From assembly GCA_001687465.1 (NCBI GenBank), contig LVLI01000308.1, forward strand, positions 1 through 64,000: a DNA stretch of 64,000 bases, given 5' to 3'. The DNA comes from Halocafeteria seosinensis. Its lineage: Eukaryota; Sar; Bigyra; Bicosoecida. Shown piece after piece: positions 33,701 to 48,700 of this stretch. The notes beneath the pieces were generated by a model. The model did not search any database, had not been told where the DNA came from, and worked only from the letters and a program-made list of their open reading frames with translations. The translations under genes were made by a program, and so were the position numbers. Each line of letters opens with the position of its first letter. Position 1 is the stretch's first letter.

Positions 33701-36700
33701 AGTCGTCGTTCGATGGTATGGTCACAACACATGGAGGCAGGTCTCCACAAGCGGGTGCGGCCGGAACAATATGGTGGAATCTCGCTGATGAGTTGAGGAC
33801 TGTAGCTGTAGACAACGGTGGCCTGGACACTGGCGGTGTGTTTGATGACCGATATACATGGATAGCCGCGACATTACGCCCTGTATATGAGATTGATAGC
33901 ATCGAAGTACTTAGAAATGGAAAACTGAAGGCTCATACAGCCACAGGTGACGGGAGTAGTACAGCGTACCTCGGCAACATTACAGTCTCCGACAACTCGC
34001 TTCTGTTTGTTGAACCATTTGGGATTTCTGAGAACTCTTTCGGAACTGTTGCTATTGAAGGGCTGCTAGGTGCTCGGGATTCAGCTACCATCTATTCACA
34101 AAATATCCGGATGTTGGAGGCAGACTCCGTCAAGCTTGCCGATACGAGTAAGATGGTCGTCTTGTCAACGCTGGGCCAGCCTTTACCGCTTGCACTGGAA
34201 GTTGGCAGCACGTTGCTGGTCTCACCCGGTGCAGGCATTGATGGCAAGGGAGCTGGTTATGAAGGAAATGTTTCAAATAACGAAGCTGGATGCTCTCGGG
34301 GCATGAGAGCTGGGAGTGGTGCAAGCTTTGCCGGGCTTGGCGGTAAGGTGGACGTAAACGAGTTGCATACGACATGCGGTGCTTATGATGATGTTCTTAT
34401 TGTTGGTAGTGGAGGTAACTCCGCCGAGGGCAGTGATATGAATGGGGGAAGTGGCGGTCTCGGGATGTCAATTAGAACCCGGAANACTGCAAGCTTTGTT
34501 CAGGTCGATGGGTTTATCAACATGAATGGCAACGATGGAGTTGCTGGAGGTGGTGGAGGCTCTGGCGGTGGACTTCTCCTGAGCACTCCCTGGTTCTTTG
34601 GTACTGGATTGATATCATGCAACGGAGGATCCGGGGGCTCTGGGGATGGTGGCGGTGGATCTGGTGGTCGTATTTTAGCTGAGGTGAATCAAAGTGACTT
34701 CGAAGGTCAGGTAGAGGCCTACGGAGGCGGTACCTCAGTCAGTTTACGGGGAGCTGCGGGGACAATCGCGTGGATTTTTACAAGCGATCGCGATTCTTTC
34801 CCACCTCCTACTATTCTCTCAGCTGTTGATTATGTTTCCGTTAACAATGGTGATGATCATCCTGGGAAATCGTTCACCGTGTTATCTGCCCCGGGGCGAA
34901 AAGTGTACAACATAACACAGCTCGATGTCAGCGATGGTGCTGCGGTTTTCACGGAGGTTCCCTCCGATGTTTTGTTCCAGGGAAGTATTGATGTATCTAT
35001 TAGCGCGAGGATAGACCTAAACGGTAGTGGAGTACTTTCCTCCGCGAGTCGTGTGAGTTTCGAGGGCTCGGTGAACGTAGTTCATAGATCTACTGTGAAC
35101 ATAGTGAACGTGGCTGAGTTTCACTCCATTGAAGGGTCCGTTACCGTAGGTCATAGATCTACTATGAACATAGTGAACGTGAGTGAGTTTCACTCCATTG
35201 AGGGCTCGGTGACAGTGGGTGATAGATCTATTATGAACATAGTGAACGTGGTCGAGTTTCACTCTAAGGAAACGCAAGTGCTTTCAGGTGGAAGCTTAGT
35301 TGCGGCCAATCCGCACTCATCGGGTATTCGGCTAAAAGTTGACGAAACATTTGCTGTGGAAGTTAACGGACTGGTTTCAGGTAATGGGGGTGGTATACTC
35401 CCAGGAGCTGATACCCTAGATGGAGATTGCGTTATCGAGAAATCTGCGAGTGCTGTTAGTGGAGGAAGTCACGGGGGAAAAGGCGGATTTGGTTCGCCCC
35501 CATGTGGTTATTTTAATGCGACGACATTGCGAGGTGCGCCAGGAGAATCCAGTTCGGGGTTGCTTGGGGGTCAAGGTGGTAACTTCATGTATATTGAAGC
35601 CCAATACGGCGTAATAATTGTGAATGGCAGTTTTTCCGTTGGTGGGGAAGATGGAAAAGCTGGAGCAACGTCAGCAAGCGGTGGAGGAGCTGGTGGCTCT
35701 GTCTCATTGTTGGCGGAAGAACTGTCAGGTACAGGAGAAATTGTAGCCAATGGTGGAGATGGGACCAAAGTGTCCAACGCGGTTGTTTCTGGTAGTGGTG
35801 GTGGTGGCCGTATTGCCATCCGTGTTGAAAGAGATACATTTTCTGGAACTTTAGAGGCGTTTGGCGGGATAGGGGGTAAGGTTGGATCGCCTGGTACTGT
35901 TTACTTTGAACACCTTGATACCCTGAAAAAGACTGTGGAAGTTAACCATGCCAATAGGGATGATGATGATTCCATGGTGACCCAACTTTCTGGGCCACCT
36001 CTGGAAACCTACGATGTCGACGTTCTGCGTGTGCTGGGTGGGTCGAGGCTGAGGATCCCCCCTCATGCTGATGGTAACGTTACCATTGATGGCGCACTTG
36101 CTGTTAGTGACAGTTATGTGACGTTAAGTTGTGACGGCGGAAGTATTGACTTCGCGGACAAGGTTTCTTTGCTGGGCAAAACTGTCGCGAAGATTCAAGG
36201 GTGTTCTGCCACAGAGGCGGAGCGGCTCATTATGATGGAAGGTGCTGAAATTGATGTTCTTCAAGGCTTTCAGGAATATGCATTTCGTAGCCGTAGCGAC
36301 ATTTCTGTTGACCAAAATAGTATCATAGACGGAACTGGAAAAGGGATGCCTGCAGGTGAGGCGGATGTGGGTTGCTCCCCTACGAAACAGCTCGACGAAG
36401 AAGGGCTAGGTGGTAGTTTTGCTGGTCGTTCTCTCAATGGACCACCACCCTGTGGTAAGTTCGATACAACAGGAATCCGAGGAAGCGGAGGTAGTGGCAG
36501 TGGGGAGGATGCTGGTGGAGCTGGTGGAGGTGCCCTCTCTCTCTTTGCCAGCAACAGAATTGATGTGAATGGAACGGTTGAGTGCAATGGGGCTAATGGA
36601 GAAGGCGCTGCCGGGGGTGGTTCTGGAGGTAGCTTGCTCATTGTGAGTGAGACTCTCAGCGGTAGTGGAGTACTTAGCGTAAATGGTGGAGAGGGTGGAC

Positions 36701-39700
36701 ACGCTGGAGGTGGAGGCCGCTTGGTACTGGTTACAAGAAGCGGATCGGAAGGATTCGAAGGTACCGCTGCTGCTTTTGGGGGAATTTCGGACAAAGCAGC
36801 AGCTGCAGGGACTGTCTATTGGGACGGAAGTATGTGGGAAACTGGGGAGACGTTGCTCGTGGTCGATAATAACGGTGCCAGCACAGGCGATGTCGATGAT
36901 CACCGATATACTCCCGTTTTTAAGGAGTCACAGGAAATATTTAACGTGTCTCGATTGGATATCAGGGGCAAGAGCAAAGTACTTATAGAGCCTCTAATCG
37001 ATCATAGGGAGGTGCACGCTTCGGGGGGATTGCTTATTAGGGATAATTCCCTTGTTCTGTTGAGAAATTTGGAAGCCGACTCCAAACCTAAATTTTCCGT
37101 GTCGTTCTCAGAGAGCATGCAAGTGACGTCTGGCAGCAGTCTGTATATTCGCGATGTTGAACGATTGCGTGGGAAGAGCATGTCGTTAGATGGTGCAAGT
37201 CGAATGCGAGTGGAAGGAGACTTCTTGCCTGCTTTCAGTATGGATGTGGTGGACTCACTGTTTGTCTCTAGTGGCTCATATATTGATGCTATCTATTTGG
37301 AAGACAACGGGGATTCCAAAGGGTGTTCTCCTCCTGCAGATAGGTTAATCTTCGCTTCTCCGGGTGGAGGAGCTGGCTATGGGGGTGACGGGGGTGGTCG
37401 TGTAAGTAGCAAACCAACTGCGGCTTGTGGTTCGTTTGTGGATCCGCGATACCCTGGTAGCGAAGGGGTTGGTGTCCGTGTAGATCAATTGCGGACATGG
37501 GGAGGAAAAGGGGGGTTGGCGCTGTTTCTGCGAGTCCTGTCCTTGGAGGGTGTGGCTAAAGTTTCAGGCGAAATTCGCGTAAATGGGCGTAAAGGTGAGG
37601 ATGATCTGTCAACTGAAAATGGATTTGGGGCAGGTGGCGGTAGCGGCGGAAGCGTTGTATTGAGCACGAGGTACCTCGTTGGCAACGGCAAAATCCTTGC
37701 GAGAGGTGGAAATGGTGGTGAAGGTATTACTGAAGGAGATGACGGTGGTGGGGGTGGTGGAGGCCGTATTCGAATTAATTCGTTCAATGATTCGTCCTTC
37801 ACAGGCGAAGTTTCTAGCCGAGGTGGGTTCAGCCCAAGGCAGCAAAAACTAAATGGGGCTTCAGGTACTGCAATATGGTGCAGCGTCGCCGCAATGTCCA
37901 ACGTAACGTTAGAGCCCCAGTGTGTGGACATGAAAGTGGTGGTCGACAATGAGCAGAGTTTGTTACAAAATTCAGACACTCGACTGGCCTGGACGGCTTT
38001 GACGGAACAAACAACTGTGGAATTTGATATTGACACTCTGATGGTGTCGGGAGGAGGCCGCTTGCGTTACTCGTTTGGTTCAGACCTTCCGTCATTGAAG
38101 TTCCGAGGGGATGTTGCTATACACGGTTCCTACATAGAATTTACAAGAGATCCTGAAGATCCGATTGATCCGATACTTGTTTCCATAGAGGGCGAGTTGT
38201 CTTTAAGAGACCAATCCACGATTTTGCTGGTGGACATTTCGGATATAAAAACTGGGTCCACTGTACTACATGAGAGCAATATCACAGCGCAAAATCCGTT
38301 TACGCGTGGTGGCATTCGCTTTGTGGTGGATGACGAAATGTCGATACACGAGGATTCTGTAGTTTATGGTGATGGAGGTGGAATATTTCAACGTGGTGTA
38401 GCTGATGGCGACTGCGACTTTCTGCCGCAGCTCGCTGTTTTAGGAGGCGCCGCTGGTGGATCGCACGGTGGCATCGGCGGTGCCGGTAATTTTAATGGCG
38501 ACCAGCAGGTTCGTCCTCCGTGTGGAACCTTTGATGGAATGTGTGGTATATTTGAGGGTGGGAGGTGTCCAAGAGGGGTCGCTGGTGGCTGGTCAAACAA
38601 CAAGGCTGGTGGTGCAGGAGGCAATTCAATCGAAATTTCACTTAACAAGCAAAGCAGCTTGCTGCATATCGATGGCCTGGTAACTGTTGACGGATTAACT
38701 GGCAAGAATGATGCTGCAAACCCCGGAGGTGGGGGCGCTGGCGGATCATTGGTAGTACGCGCTGGCACCGTGAGCGGGAATGGACGACTCTCGGCCAATG
38801 GCGGTAAAGGTGGTTCTTCATCGAGTGGCGCAGGAGGAAGTGGTGGTGGTGGACGCGTGTCCATCTTTGCCAATGATCTGACATTTAGCGGCCCGATCAC
38901 TGTTATGGGTGGAGACAAAGCTGCTGTAGATGGCCACAGGGGTTCTGTTGGGACTGTACTGCAAGAGTTCAACGTATCTTCATCCCGGCGAGAGCGAGTT
39001 GTAATCATCGACAATGCTGACCACCAAGACAGTATGGAAGGGCTTACATTACTTACTGGGGAGGCGCGTTCATTTTATAACGTTGGAACACTGCAGCTGA
39101 AGAACGGTGCTCGGACCGTTTTCCGTTATCCGTCATCGGAACAGAAGATCAACTTCGAGGGGTCTATTTATACGGAGGACAGCCTCCTGGAGCTTGGATT
39201 AAGTGCGTCCTCGGGAAGTGATGATGATTTTGGCTCTATTGCATTAACACAGAATGTTGAAATTATAGGAACCAGCATCGTCTCTCTCGACTACGTCGAT
39301 TCATTGGCTGGAAAGAACCTCGCCGTCCGGGACCGGGGTACCATCGAGTTTGCTCAGAACATTATTCCGCTCGTAACCTTCAATTTCGTGGATTCCGTCG
39401 AAGTAGAAACGTTTGGAAAGATTAATGCGGCTGGGAAAGGATTTGCTGCCGGGGAAGCTGAATTAAGCAGCGGATGCTTTCCGTCGGTCGACTTTGGAGC
39501 GGGTATCGGGGGAAGCTACGGCGGGAACTCGTTCGAAGGCCCACCACCTTGTGGCACTTACGACCGTGGGGGAATCCGAGGCGGTGGAGGCAGTGATGAC
39601 AATAATGGTAACTCAGGAGGTGCTGGTGGTGGAGCAGTGATCATTGAGACTAGTAGTGGTCCCCAGTCCTTTATTGAAATCGACGGCTTAGTGAGCTGTA

Positions 39701-42700
39701 ACGGTCTTTCTGGAACTGGCAAAGCGGGAGGGGGGAGTGGAGGCAGTGTAACAATCAAAACCAGTATGCTGAAAGGGAACGGTAGCGTTCAGGCGAACGG
39801 AGGAGGCAGTTGGGGCGCTGGCAGTGGGGGTAGAGTCATTGTAAACACTACCTTTACCCCCTCGTTAGGTACCGTTACGGCTTACGGTGGCAGTGGAGAG
39901 TATCCTGGAAGTGCAGGGACTGTACTCGTCCTGACCTCAAACCAACATTATGTGCTTGTTGACAACGATGGTCTTGATACCGGGGACGTCTCTACAGAGC
40001 AGTTCACCCGGCTCGCTCCCTCTTCTAGGAAGGCTTTTGACCTAGATAGGGTTGTCATAACGGAGCATGCGAAACTTGTCGTTGATAGTGATCAAATTAA
40101 TCAGGAAGTAAGTTTCCTAGGAAATCTGGAAATGGATGAAGCCTTCCTACTTCTCAATCGCAGCAGCTTCGCGTTTGGTGGTAATGTTACTCTACGGGGG
40201 AGTCGAGTTAAACTATCAGATGTCTCTGGAATATCGTCGGCAAGGATGGCTCTTAATGATGTGTCTCAAGTTACTTTTTCAAATCCGTCGACTGAAGGCC
40301 TCACTCTTACAATAGGAGTGACATTTACGATCTCCTCGACATCGACATTCGTTGGTGATGGACGAGGTTTTGCTGGTACCGACCATAACGTGGATTTAGG
40401 CTGTCCCTTGTCCGTGGATGGTTCTGGAGGGAGTTACGGAGGACAAGGTGGTTTGGATGGCTCTACCCCGTGTGGTTCTTTTGACAATGTCTTGGAGAAG
40501 GGCAATCCAGGAGGTAGTTCGCCTACCTCCGATGGTGGCTCCGGAGGGAACAGTCTGCTGGTGAAAGTGACGAGCCGTATGGGCCTCGCTTCAGTGTCGG
40601 GACGAATCAGTGTCGATGGCGCGACGGGTAACTACGACGTTGAAAACGGCGGAACAGGTGGAGGAAGCGGTGGTAGTATGACCATTGTTGCAGCACGCTT
40701 AGAGAACCAAGGTGTCATATCAGCTTCCGGCGGTGATGGCGGAGGTAAAGATACGGCTAAGCCAGGTGGTGGAGGAGGTGGAGGCCGGATTACAATTTCG
40801 ACAGCCTCAGAGACTGTAAATGGCACAATTGAAGCTTTGGGAGGTCGGGGTTCTAGTACTAGACATGTTGGAGGTGCTGGTACCGTGACCTACCGTCGGT
40901 TAAGTACTGACCAGTTCGAAGATCCACTAACCGCCCTACCGGAGGCGATTTGGCAAACAATCCAGATTGATAACGCACTGGAAGGCTCGGCTGAACCATT
41001 TGACCAAACGGATGTTGCCATCTCGCGTCTGAGTGTTCCTGAACATTTAACTTATCAGGTGTCCGCTATTAAGGTCACAGGTTCCTCTCACCTGGAGATT
41101 GTGAGCGACCACAGCGAGGTGGGTGGCGATCTAATCGTCGAGCCTATATCGTTTTTACGTTTAGAAGGCGAGAAAAACGGTTCAATCATTTTTAATGGTA
41201 CTGTGAGTTTATTTGATCAGTCTTTCACGCAGCTGATTGACATTGATACGTTGAATGCGCTCTCCTTCATGATGCAAGGCTCTGCACAGGTACAGATAAT
41301 CAACAGCGACGGAGCTCATGTCTCCATCCGAGCTGAGGACACGATTGAAGTTTCAAAGTATTCGGTTATGAATGGATCCGAAAAAGGGTTTGCAGAGGAA
41401 CGAGATTCAGACTGTTTAGTACTGGATACAACGGAATCGGTGTTGTTTGCTGGGGCCAGCAACGGAGGACGTGGTGGTGGCAGCATAGTGTCTGCTTGTG
41501 GGAGCTTTGATCGACCTACCCGCTCTGGTAATGGAATCATAACCGGCGGCAGAGGTGGCGGAGCGATACACCTCGTTTCTGGTTCCTCGATTATTGTTGA
41601 TGGGGTGATAGATGTCAATGGCGGAAACGGGAAATCCAGTGGCGGTGGAGGCGCAGGAGGAAGTATTTTCCTGGAAACAACAGTGTTTAATGGGTCTGGG
41701 ACCCTTAAAGCGGAAGGGGGGGATGGACTAGATGATATAGCTGGTGCTGGTGGCGGTGGGCGCGTAGCAACATCTGCTACTTTCGATTGGTTCAGTGGTA
41801 CAATTCTGGTTTTTGGCGGCTCCGGGCGTGCGCCCGGCGCTGTTGGTACAATTGCTAAGGACTTGGTACTACAAGAAGGTCTTCAGAGGACCGTCATCAT
41901 CGACAACGGGTACCGGGGTTCAGCAGACGTCCCAGCGACGCTGCTGACTGGTATACCAAGAGATCGCTACCTTGTAGGCAATCTTATTGTCGAGAACCGC
42001 GGTAGCCTTACTATCCCTACTGTCGCTGGAACAACGTTTCAAGTGGTTGTCGATGGCTCTGTGATGGTTTCCGAGAACAGCTCCATGCACTTAGGAATTG
42101 CAGGTCACGACCAGCAGAAACATGGAACAGTGCATTTCTATGGCAACGTAACAATAGGAAATTCAAGTCTAGTACTCTTCAATGCTCCTGTGGATCTTAC
42201 GGGTGATAATTTGAAACTGCTTCCTTCGGCTCTGCTCACAGTAGGGCGGCTTTTGCTTGGACCCAGGATGGTATTTTCTTCTTCAGTTATCATCCGAACG
42301 GGAGCTCACATTGACTTAGATGGGAAAGGCTTTGCGGCAGGAGAAGCTGATGTGCTCGAAGGTTGTCATCCCGCAGAAGCAGTTGGCAGGGGTGGACAAG
42401 GCGGGAGTTACGGAGGTCGTTCACTGAATGGCCCGCCCGCATGTGGAAGTTTTGACGAGGCCAATATTTTTGGTGCTGGAGGGGCTAGTTTTCAAACGAA
42501 CAGCGGAGGCAATGGTGGTGGTCTAATTAGCGTAGTGTCCAATGAAACCGCGTCATCGTTCATCCAAGTTGACGGTTTGATTACCTGTGATGGCCAGCCG
42601 GGGGAAGCTAACACTGGTGGCGGGTCGGGTGGAAGCATGCACTTGATAGCGCGCAGTTTGCGCGGTAGTGGCATGCTAACAGCCAACGGGGGCCGCGGAT

Positions 42701-45700
42701 TCTATGCTGGAAGTGGAGGACGTGTTGTGATTGACAGTTTGTCGACCGAAGAGTTTGTAGGAGCTATCTCTACCTTTGGAGGTGGCGGTGACGCTGCAGG
42801 CAGCGCTGGCACCGTTTTTGTTGTCAATGGGTCGAGTCGGGTGTCGATAATCGATAACAATGGCCTGTCTACCGGAGACGTCAATGACCGAAGATTTTCT
42901 TCCCTTGGACCGTCTACGCGAACTGGTTTCAATACTGATGTAGTTGTTCAGAATTCGGGGAAATTTGGTTTACTTAAGTTGCAAACGGAAGTTTATAGTC
43001 TGGGTAGCCTGACTGTCCTGGACGAGTCAATCACTCTGTTGTCTTCGAATTCATCTTCCGAAGTATCATTCGGGGGAAGCGTCTCAATTCGCAATTCTGG
43101 GTTGCTACAACTCAAGGATATCACCACACTTGGAGGGAAGTCTTTGAGTCTTTCGGGGGAAGCACGAACCCGGTTTGATAACCCGTCCAGTGTGGGGACC
43201 TTCATTCACGTGGATGATGACATCGAAGTGAGCCGGTCGGCATCAATAGATGGCACCGGTGCAGGGTTCCCTGGCGGAGGAGCCAATTTGTTACAGCAAT
43301 GCTCTGCTGCTGCAAGTGGCAACGCTGGTGCTGGAGGGAGTTTTGGAGGAACTGGAGGAATAGGAGGTTCGGAAGCCTGTGGCCGTTTTGATGAAGCGTT
43401 CGCTAAGGGAAACGGTGGAGCAGTCTCTTCCTCCGGAGGTAGTGGTGGAGGCGGTATGAAACTAGTTGCGGAAATCGCAAAGATATATGGGTCCATTTTG
43501 GTTGATGGTACACCCGGCGTGAACAGCAACGACAGTATTGGTGATGGCGGTGGTGGTGGAAGTGGAGGCGGCATCGAGTGGTCGTGCACTACTTTGGAAG
43601 GACATGGTACCTTCTCCGCTTCCGGAGGCCGCGGGGGCATCTCCGCGGACCTAGAACTTAGCGGTGGTGGTGGTGGTGGTGGACGTATTGTTCTTAGTGT
43701 GGCAAACAGGGATGGCTTCAATGGTTCCGTTCGTGCGTTTGGGGGTGGTTCTGAGACGGAGATGGGTTATGGCGCGGCAGGCACTATTACATGGCAAACC
43801 TTGTCCTTGTCCGAGGTTCATATTAGCAACAATGCTACGTTCATGCCTCCTTTGGTGAATTCACATGTGGCACACACTCGATTGGCAGCTCCGGATGCCC
43901 CCTTCTATGATGTCAGTTTGATAGAGGTTGCAAGTAACGCTCGCCTAAAAGTGCTGTTCGAAGGTTTAGACAATGTGAATGTGACTGGAACATTCAAAAT
44001 CTCGCGAAATTCCTTGGTTGAAGTGGATTGCGCAAACTGCTCTCACAAAACACCTGCTCTGCTGTCACTGGGTCGAGATATTATCGTTGATCCAACCGGG
44101 CACCTTCATTTATCTGAGGTTTCTCAGCTGATGTCTAGAAACCTGATAGTTGAGGAAGAAGGGTTACTCACCACAACCAATGCGTTCACAGAAAAACTCC
44201 GCATAGTTCTTCAAGACTCTGCCTCCATCGCCGAAGGTGGTACAATTGATGCTAGCGGACGTTTTGCTACATCTATACCTCCGGTTAATGGTTGCGATGT
44301 GGCGGGGGAATTCAGTGGTGGCAGTCACGGAGGCTATGGTGGTCTGAGCTCCTCCGCTCCCTGTGGTGACTTTAGAAGACCGTCCTTCCGCGGAGCAAGC
44401 GGTGGCCCTGACAATACTTCCAATTTTGGTGCTCCCGGTGGTCATTCGATTGAGATAGTGGGTGACTCGATATTATTGGATGGCCAACTGACAGCTAATG
44501 GTCATGCTGCCACCGGAAACTCCTCTGCTGGAGGTGGAGCTGGAGGGAGCATTATACTAAGAGCACACTTACTCAGTGGCTCAGGGAGTATAACAGCTAA
44601 TGGAGGCAAAGGTGGTAAGATGTTTCCGGCTTCATTGTCTGGTGGCTCAGGTTCAGGAGGCCGGATAGGTATATTTGCTGACAGTTTCATGACTTACGCT
44701 GGAACTCTTCGTGCAGTTGGTGGCTCTGGAGCTTTTCCGGGAGCAGCCGGCACTGTTTTCCTGGAGTATATTGTTGAGCAGGAGAGTGTTCTTGAATCGC
44801 GTTTGCTCGTGGACAACGAATTCATTGCGGAAAGTAGCTTAGCGAAACCCTTCCGAACTGTCGCATTTGTAGACGAGGGTCCTGAGTTTTCTCACCTGGA
44901 TGTACTCAAGATAACGGGAGGTAGTACTTTCTCGTTTGCTCCCCAAGATTTTATTGATGCGTTTGTTCAAGCCACAGTATCCACCGTTCTGTCGGACGGC
45001 TCTTCGATCTTTTTCATACAGAACTATACGAGCGTATCAGTCACCGGGGGACAGCCTTTTAATCTCAGCCACCCTGGATTTGAATTCGAAGTCCTTAACG
45101 ATCCCTTATCTGTCTGGACTGTGAATCAATGGCAGCTCCGCTGGTTTGCTCCTAGTGCTCTACTAGAACATCTGAACATAATTGCTGATGGAAATTCTAT
45201 ACTGTCGCTTCCTTCGAATGTGACGCTATCCTCCTCGGAGCTGATGATCAGCGGATCACTTGGGGGCGTGAACACGCTAATCTTGACAAATTCTACTCGC
45301 TTTGTATTTTCGGACCACTCACAAACCCTGTCCCTAAAACCCCGTCATTACAAAGTCCCAAGTCTTATTTTGACGGACGCAGCCTCACTGGTGTTCCATT
45401 CCATGGATGAACTGGATTCTGATTTCTTGTACTTGTTAGATGCTTCCAGCATTCGAGTAATGGGAACTGCTATCAGGCCACATGTTTCGTTAGCCCGACA
45501 TATGTTTGTGACTCAGGGCTCAGCACTGATTGTAGACGGAGGCGGATATCCGCAGGGCTCTGCAGATCCCTTCAGTGACTGCTCAGTGGCCGCTCTGCAA
45601 AACGGAATTCCAGCTGGTGGCACGTATGGCGGTGTAGGCGGATTTGCAGACGCGTTACCATGTGGAAGCTTCCGGCATCCTTTCCTCCCTGGAGCTGGGG

Positions 45701-48700
45701 GAGCATCGGGCAACATTACTGGTGGCTTCGGAGGTGGTTCCTTGTCCATTACATCAAGGAAGGACGACGAAATAATATCGCTATTGGAAGTAGATGGGTC
45801 CATTACGTGTGATGGACAGAGTGGGAGCAATAGTTCGTTTGGTGCCGGAGGTGGTGGTGCCGGGGGCACTGTTTTTATCTCAACGTCCATGGTTACGGGG
45901 AGTGGAATTATTTCTGCCGCTGGTGGAGATGCTGGTGCTGGGGCCGTCGCTGGTGGTGGTGGTGGTGGTAGAATTGCGCTGCACACAGATACCCGTCACT
46001 ATCATGGGTCATTGAATGTCCGAGGCGGTATGGGCGTAGAATCCGGTGGCACGGGAACTGTCTTCAAAACCGGATTTCTGTCTGATGAAAACGATGAGCT
46101 TATATTCAATGGAATGACGGGGTCCGGTACTCGCTCTGTGTTTACCAGAAGTATTGCGGATCTTTTGCACCTTAGTAGAATATCAGTACAGAACAATGCT
46201 GTCTTGTATGTAGATGTTCCCTTACGAGACAACAGTTTGGTACTGAGATCGTTAAGGGTAGTCAATGATTCCACACTGGTGTTTCGTCGGCAGACGGAAA
46301 ATGCAGAAGGAATCCGAGTGAAGCTAAACGGTAGTCTGCATGTTTCTCGTGCATCTAAGGTCTCACTGGAAGAAGTTACTTCTCTAGAGTCTTACAGTGT
46401 TACTATCAGTGACTCAAGCTCGATTATCTTCCGAAATGACCTGACGGAGGGTTTGCACTTATTTGCTGAACAGGATTTGCGCCTGGATTCGTCGTCTGTA
46501 TTGGAAGGTGTACCTACATCCCGCCAGTTTTTACCGGAGACTATATGTGCATCGCCAATGCGCTCTGAAGTAAATGCGGCCTGCAATCAAATTGGTGGAA
46601 GTCATGGCGGTGTCGGTGGTTGCTCGCGAATAGCTTTCGGTTCGCCGTACCGGCCTGTTTCTCAAGGTCAAGGCTCAAGCAATGCTAGCTCCCAAAGCGG
46701 TGGCCGCGGCGGGAATGCATTTAAGGCGAGCGTGCATAGAACAGTCGTCAACGGAGTCTTGAAGTGTACCGGAGAGCCGTCGCAGACGTTCGGAGGTGGA
46801 GCCGGTGGCTCCATATGGATTGAGGCAGAGTCTATAATGGGTACTGGCGTTATAAGTGTCCAAGGTGGCGATGCGTCTAGTATCTTTGGTGCTAGCGGTG
46901 CTGGTGGCAGAATATCTCTGAATGCAAACACCCGTTTACCTCTGTCTCGCCTAATTACTAGCGGTGGGTCAGGAACTTATCCGGGAGCTGGCGGTACCGT
47001 CTTTGTGTCTCGTCGAGATCTCTCGAACGGAGTTGTACATGTTGCCGAGACCGTGGCGACTGAGTCTGAAGTGTGTGCGGAGGCGTTTACATTAGTTACT
47101 GCGCCAGAGTTTGATATTGAGGCGAAAGTGAACGTTCAAGGTTCCCCAGTCGTGCGAATTGTAAGCAGCCCTTGTCTTCCAGGCTTTCTGTCTGATGTGG
47201 CTTCTCACGGATCCTCGCAACTCATATGGACGTCGGATTCCGAAGATGCCCACGATTCATTCCTTCATGCGGGGTCGGTATCTCTTTCGGGTAACTCGTC
47301 TCTAAGGCTTCTTGAAATGTCATTCTTCCGTATAGAGCAACTTGCCCTATCCGATTCCTCGCTTCTCGAGTTTCGTGGGGTTAGGAAAGAGTTGTTTGAC
47401 CTTCAGGTGAACATTCTGAGAATTTCTCGTGGCAGTCGCATCCTCGGAGGGGGAAGAAGTTACAAGAGCCCCACCTTCCCGAAAATCTCTGATTGCATTT
47501 ACGAACCTGTGGAAAAGGCTGGAGGCTCCTATGGAGGCTATGGAGGCAACTCGCCGAACACGCCCTGCGGTTCCTTCATTGAGCCGACCATTCCTGGCAC
47601 CCCGATATCCGATAGCAAGGATATTCCAGTTGGAGGCATGGCTTTAGTGATATTTGGAGTTGGGCCCCACATCGAATACCAAGTGGATGGTTTGATAACC
47701 GTTGCTGGGGAAAGTGCCTTCCCAGGAGGCGCTTTTGGTGGCGGATCAGGGGGAAGTCTGTTACTAAACTCAACTCGATTGTCTGGGAAGGGAGCTATCA
47801 GCGCTGATGGCGGTGACTCCAATGAGCCGTTATCCGGAGGTGGGTCTGGTGGACGTGTTTCCATCCTTACGCACAACCTTACTGACTATAGTGGGAACAT
47901 CACTGCACACGGAGGGGCTGCCGAATCCCCTGGAGCTCCGGGGACGATTTATTATCAACTCTCTCAAAATGATGCTTTGTTTGCGGAGGCTTTGACGTCG
48001 CCCATGGTGATAAGCAATTCCACAAGGCGCGCCGAGAATTTCCTGGTGATTGATCAACCGTGTCCTGAGGGCGTATGTTCAGAGTCAACTCCAGCAACCT
48101 GGTTGAATTCCCCGTCCTCAGAGATAAAGGCTGAGCTTCTCGTTAAAGGAGGCGCATGGGTGCAAATCGGAAATTCCTCCAGAGAACTTATGTGTGATGA
48201 AATCATCGTCAATGGATCAGTCTTTGTTAGCGGGTATAGCACACTGTCGTTAGGTTCTTCAGCTGTGGATGGTGAATTCCCTGCGTACCGGATAACAGAT
48301 GGAATGAGTGTTTCGGAAACCGCCCAGGTAGTGCTGACTAAACTTCACCGGCTGCGTGTCTCGGATTTGTTCTTGACAGATACCAGTACCCTGTTCATCG
48401 AGAATGGGAACATACCTACCTTCCTCCTTGTGAATAATGCTGCTGAAATCGGGCTTAGTGCTGTTATGAGTTCAATCGGATATGGAGCAGGAGAAGCCGA
48501 GTTCGGTGAAGGCTGCGTCGCCGGTATTCCAGGAGACTTCGTTGAAGGGACTGGAGGTAGTTTTGGAGGTGCACCTTGTGGGAGCCCGACGTGGCCAACC
48601 ATCCGCGGTAGTGGTGGCGGAAGTACACATAACGGTACTGTCTCTGGGGGCACTGGGGGGGGTCAGATTGTGTTTGCTGTGAATGGCTCGGATACCTCCC

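Noticed and set aside
36270-36794. Proline-rich minus-strand frame of 174 codons
   Set aside because: Same reason: shadow of Gly-rich plus-strand units; similar shadows appear in other units.
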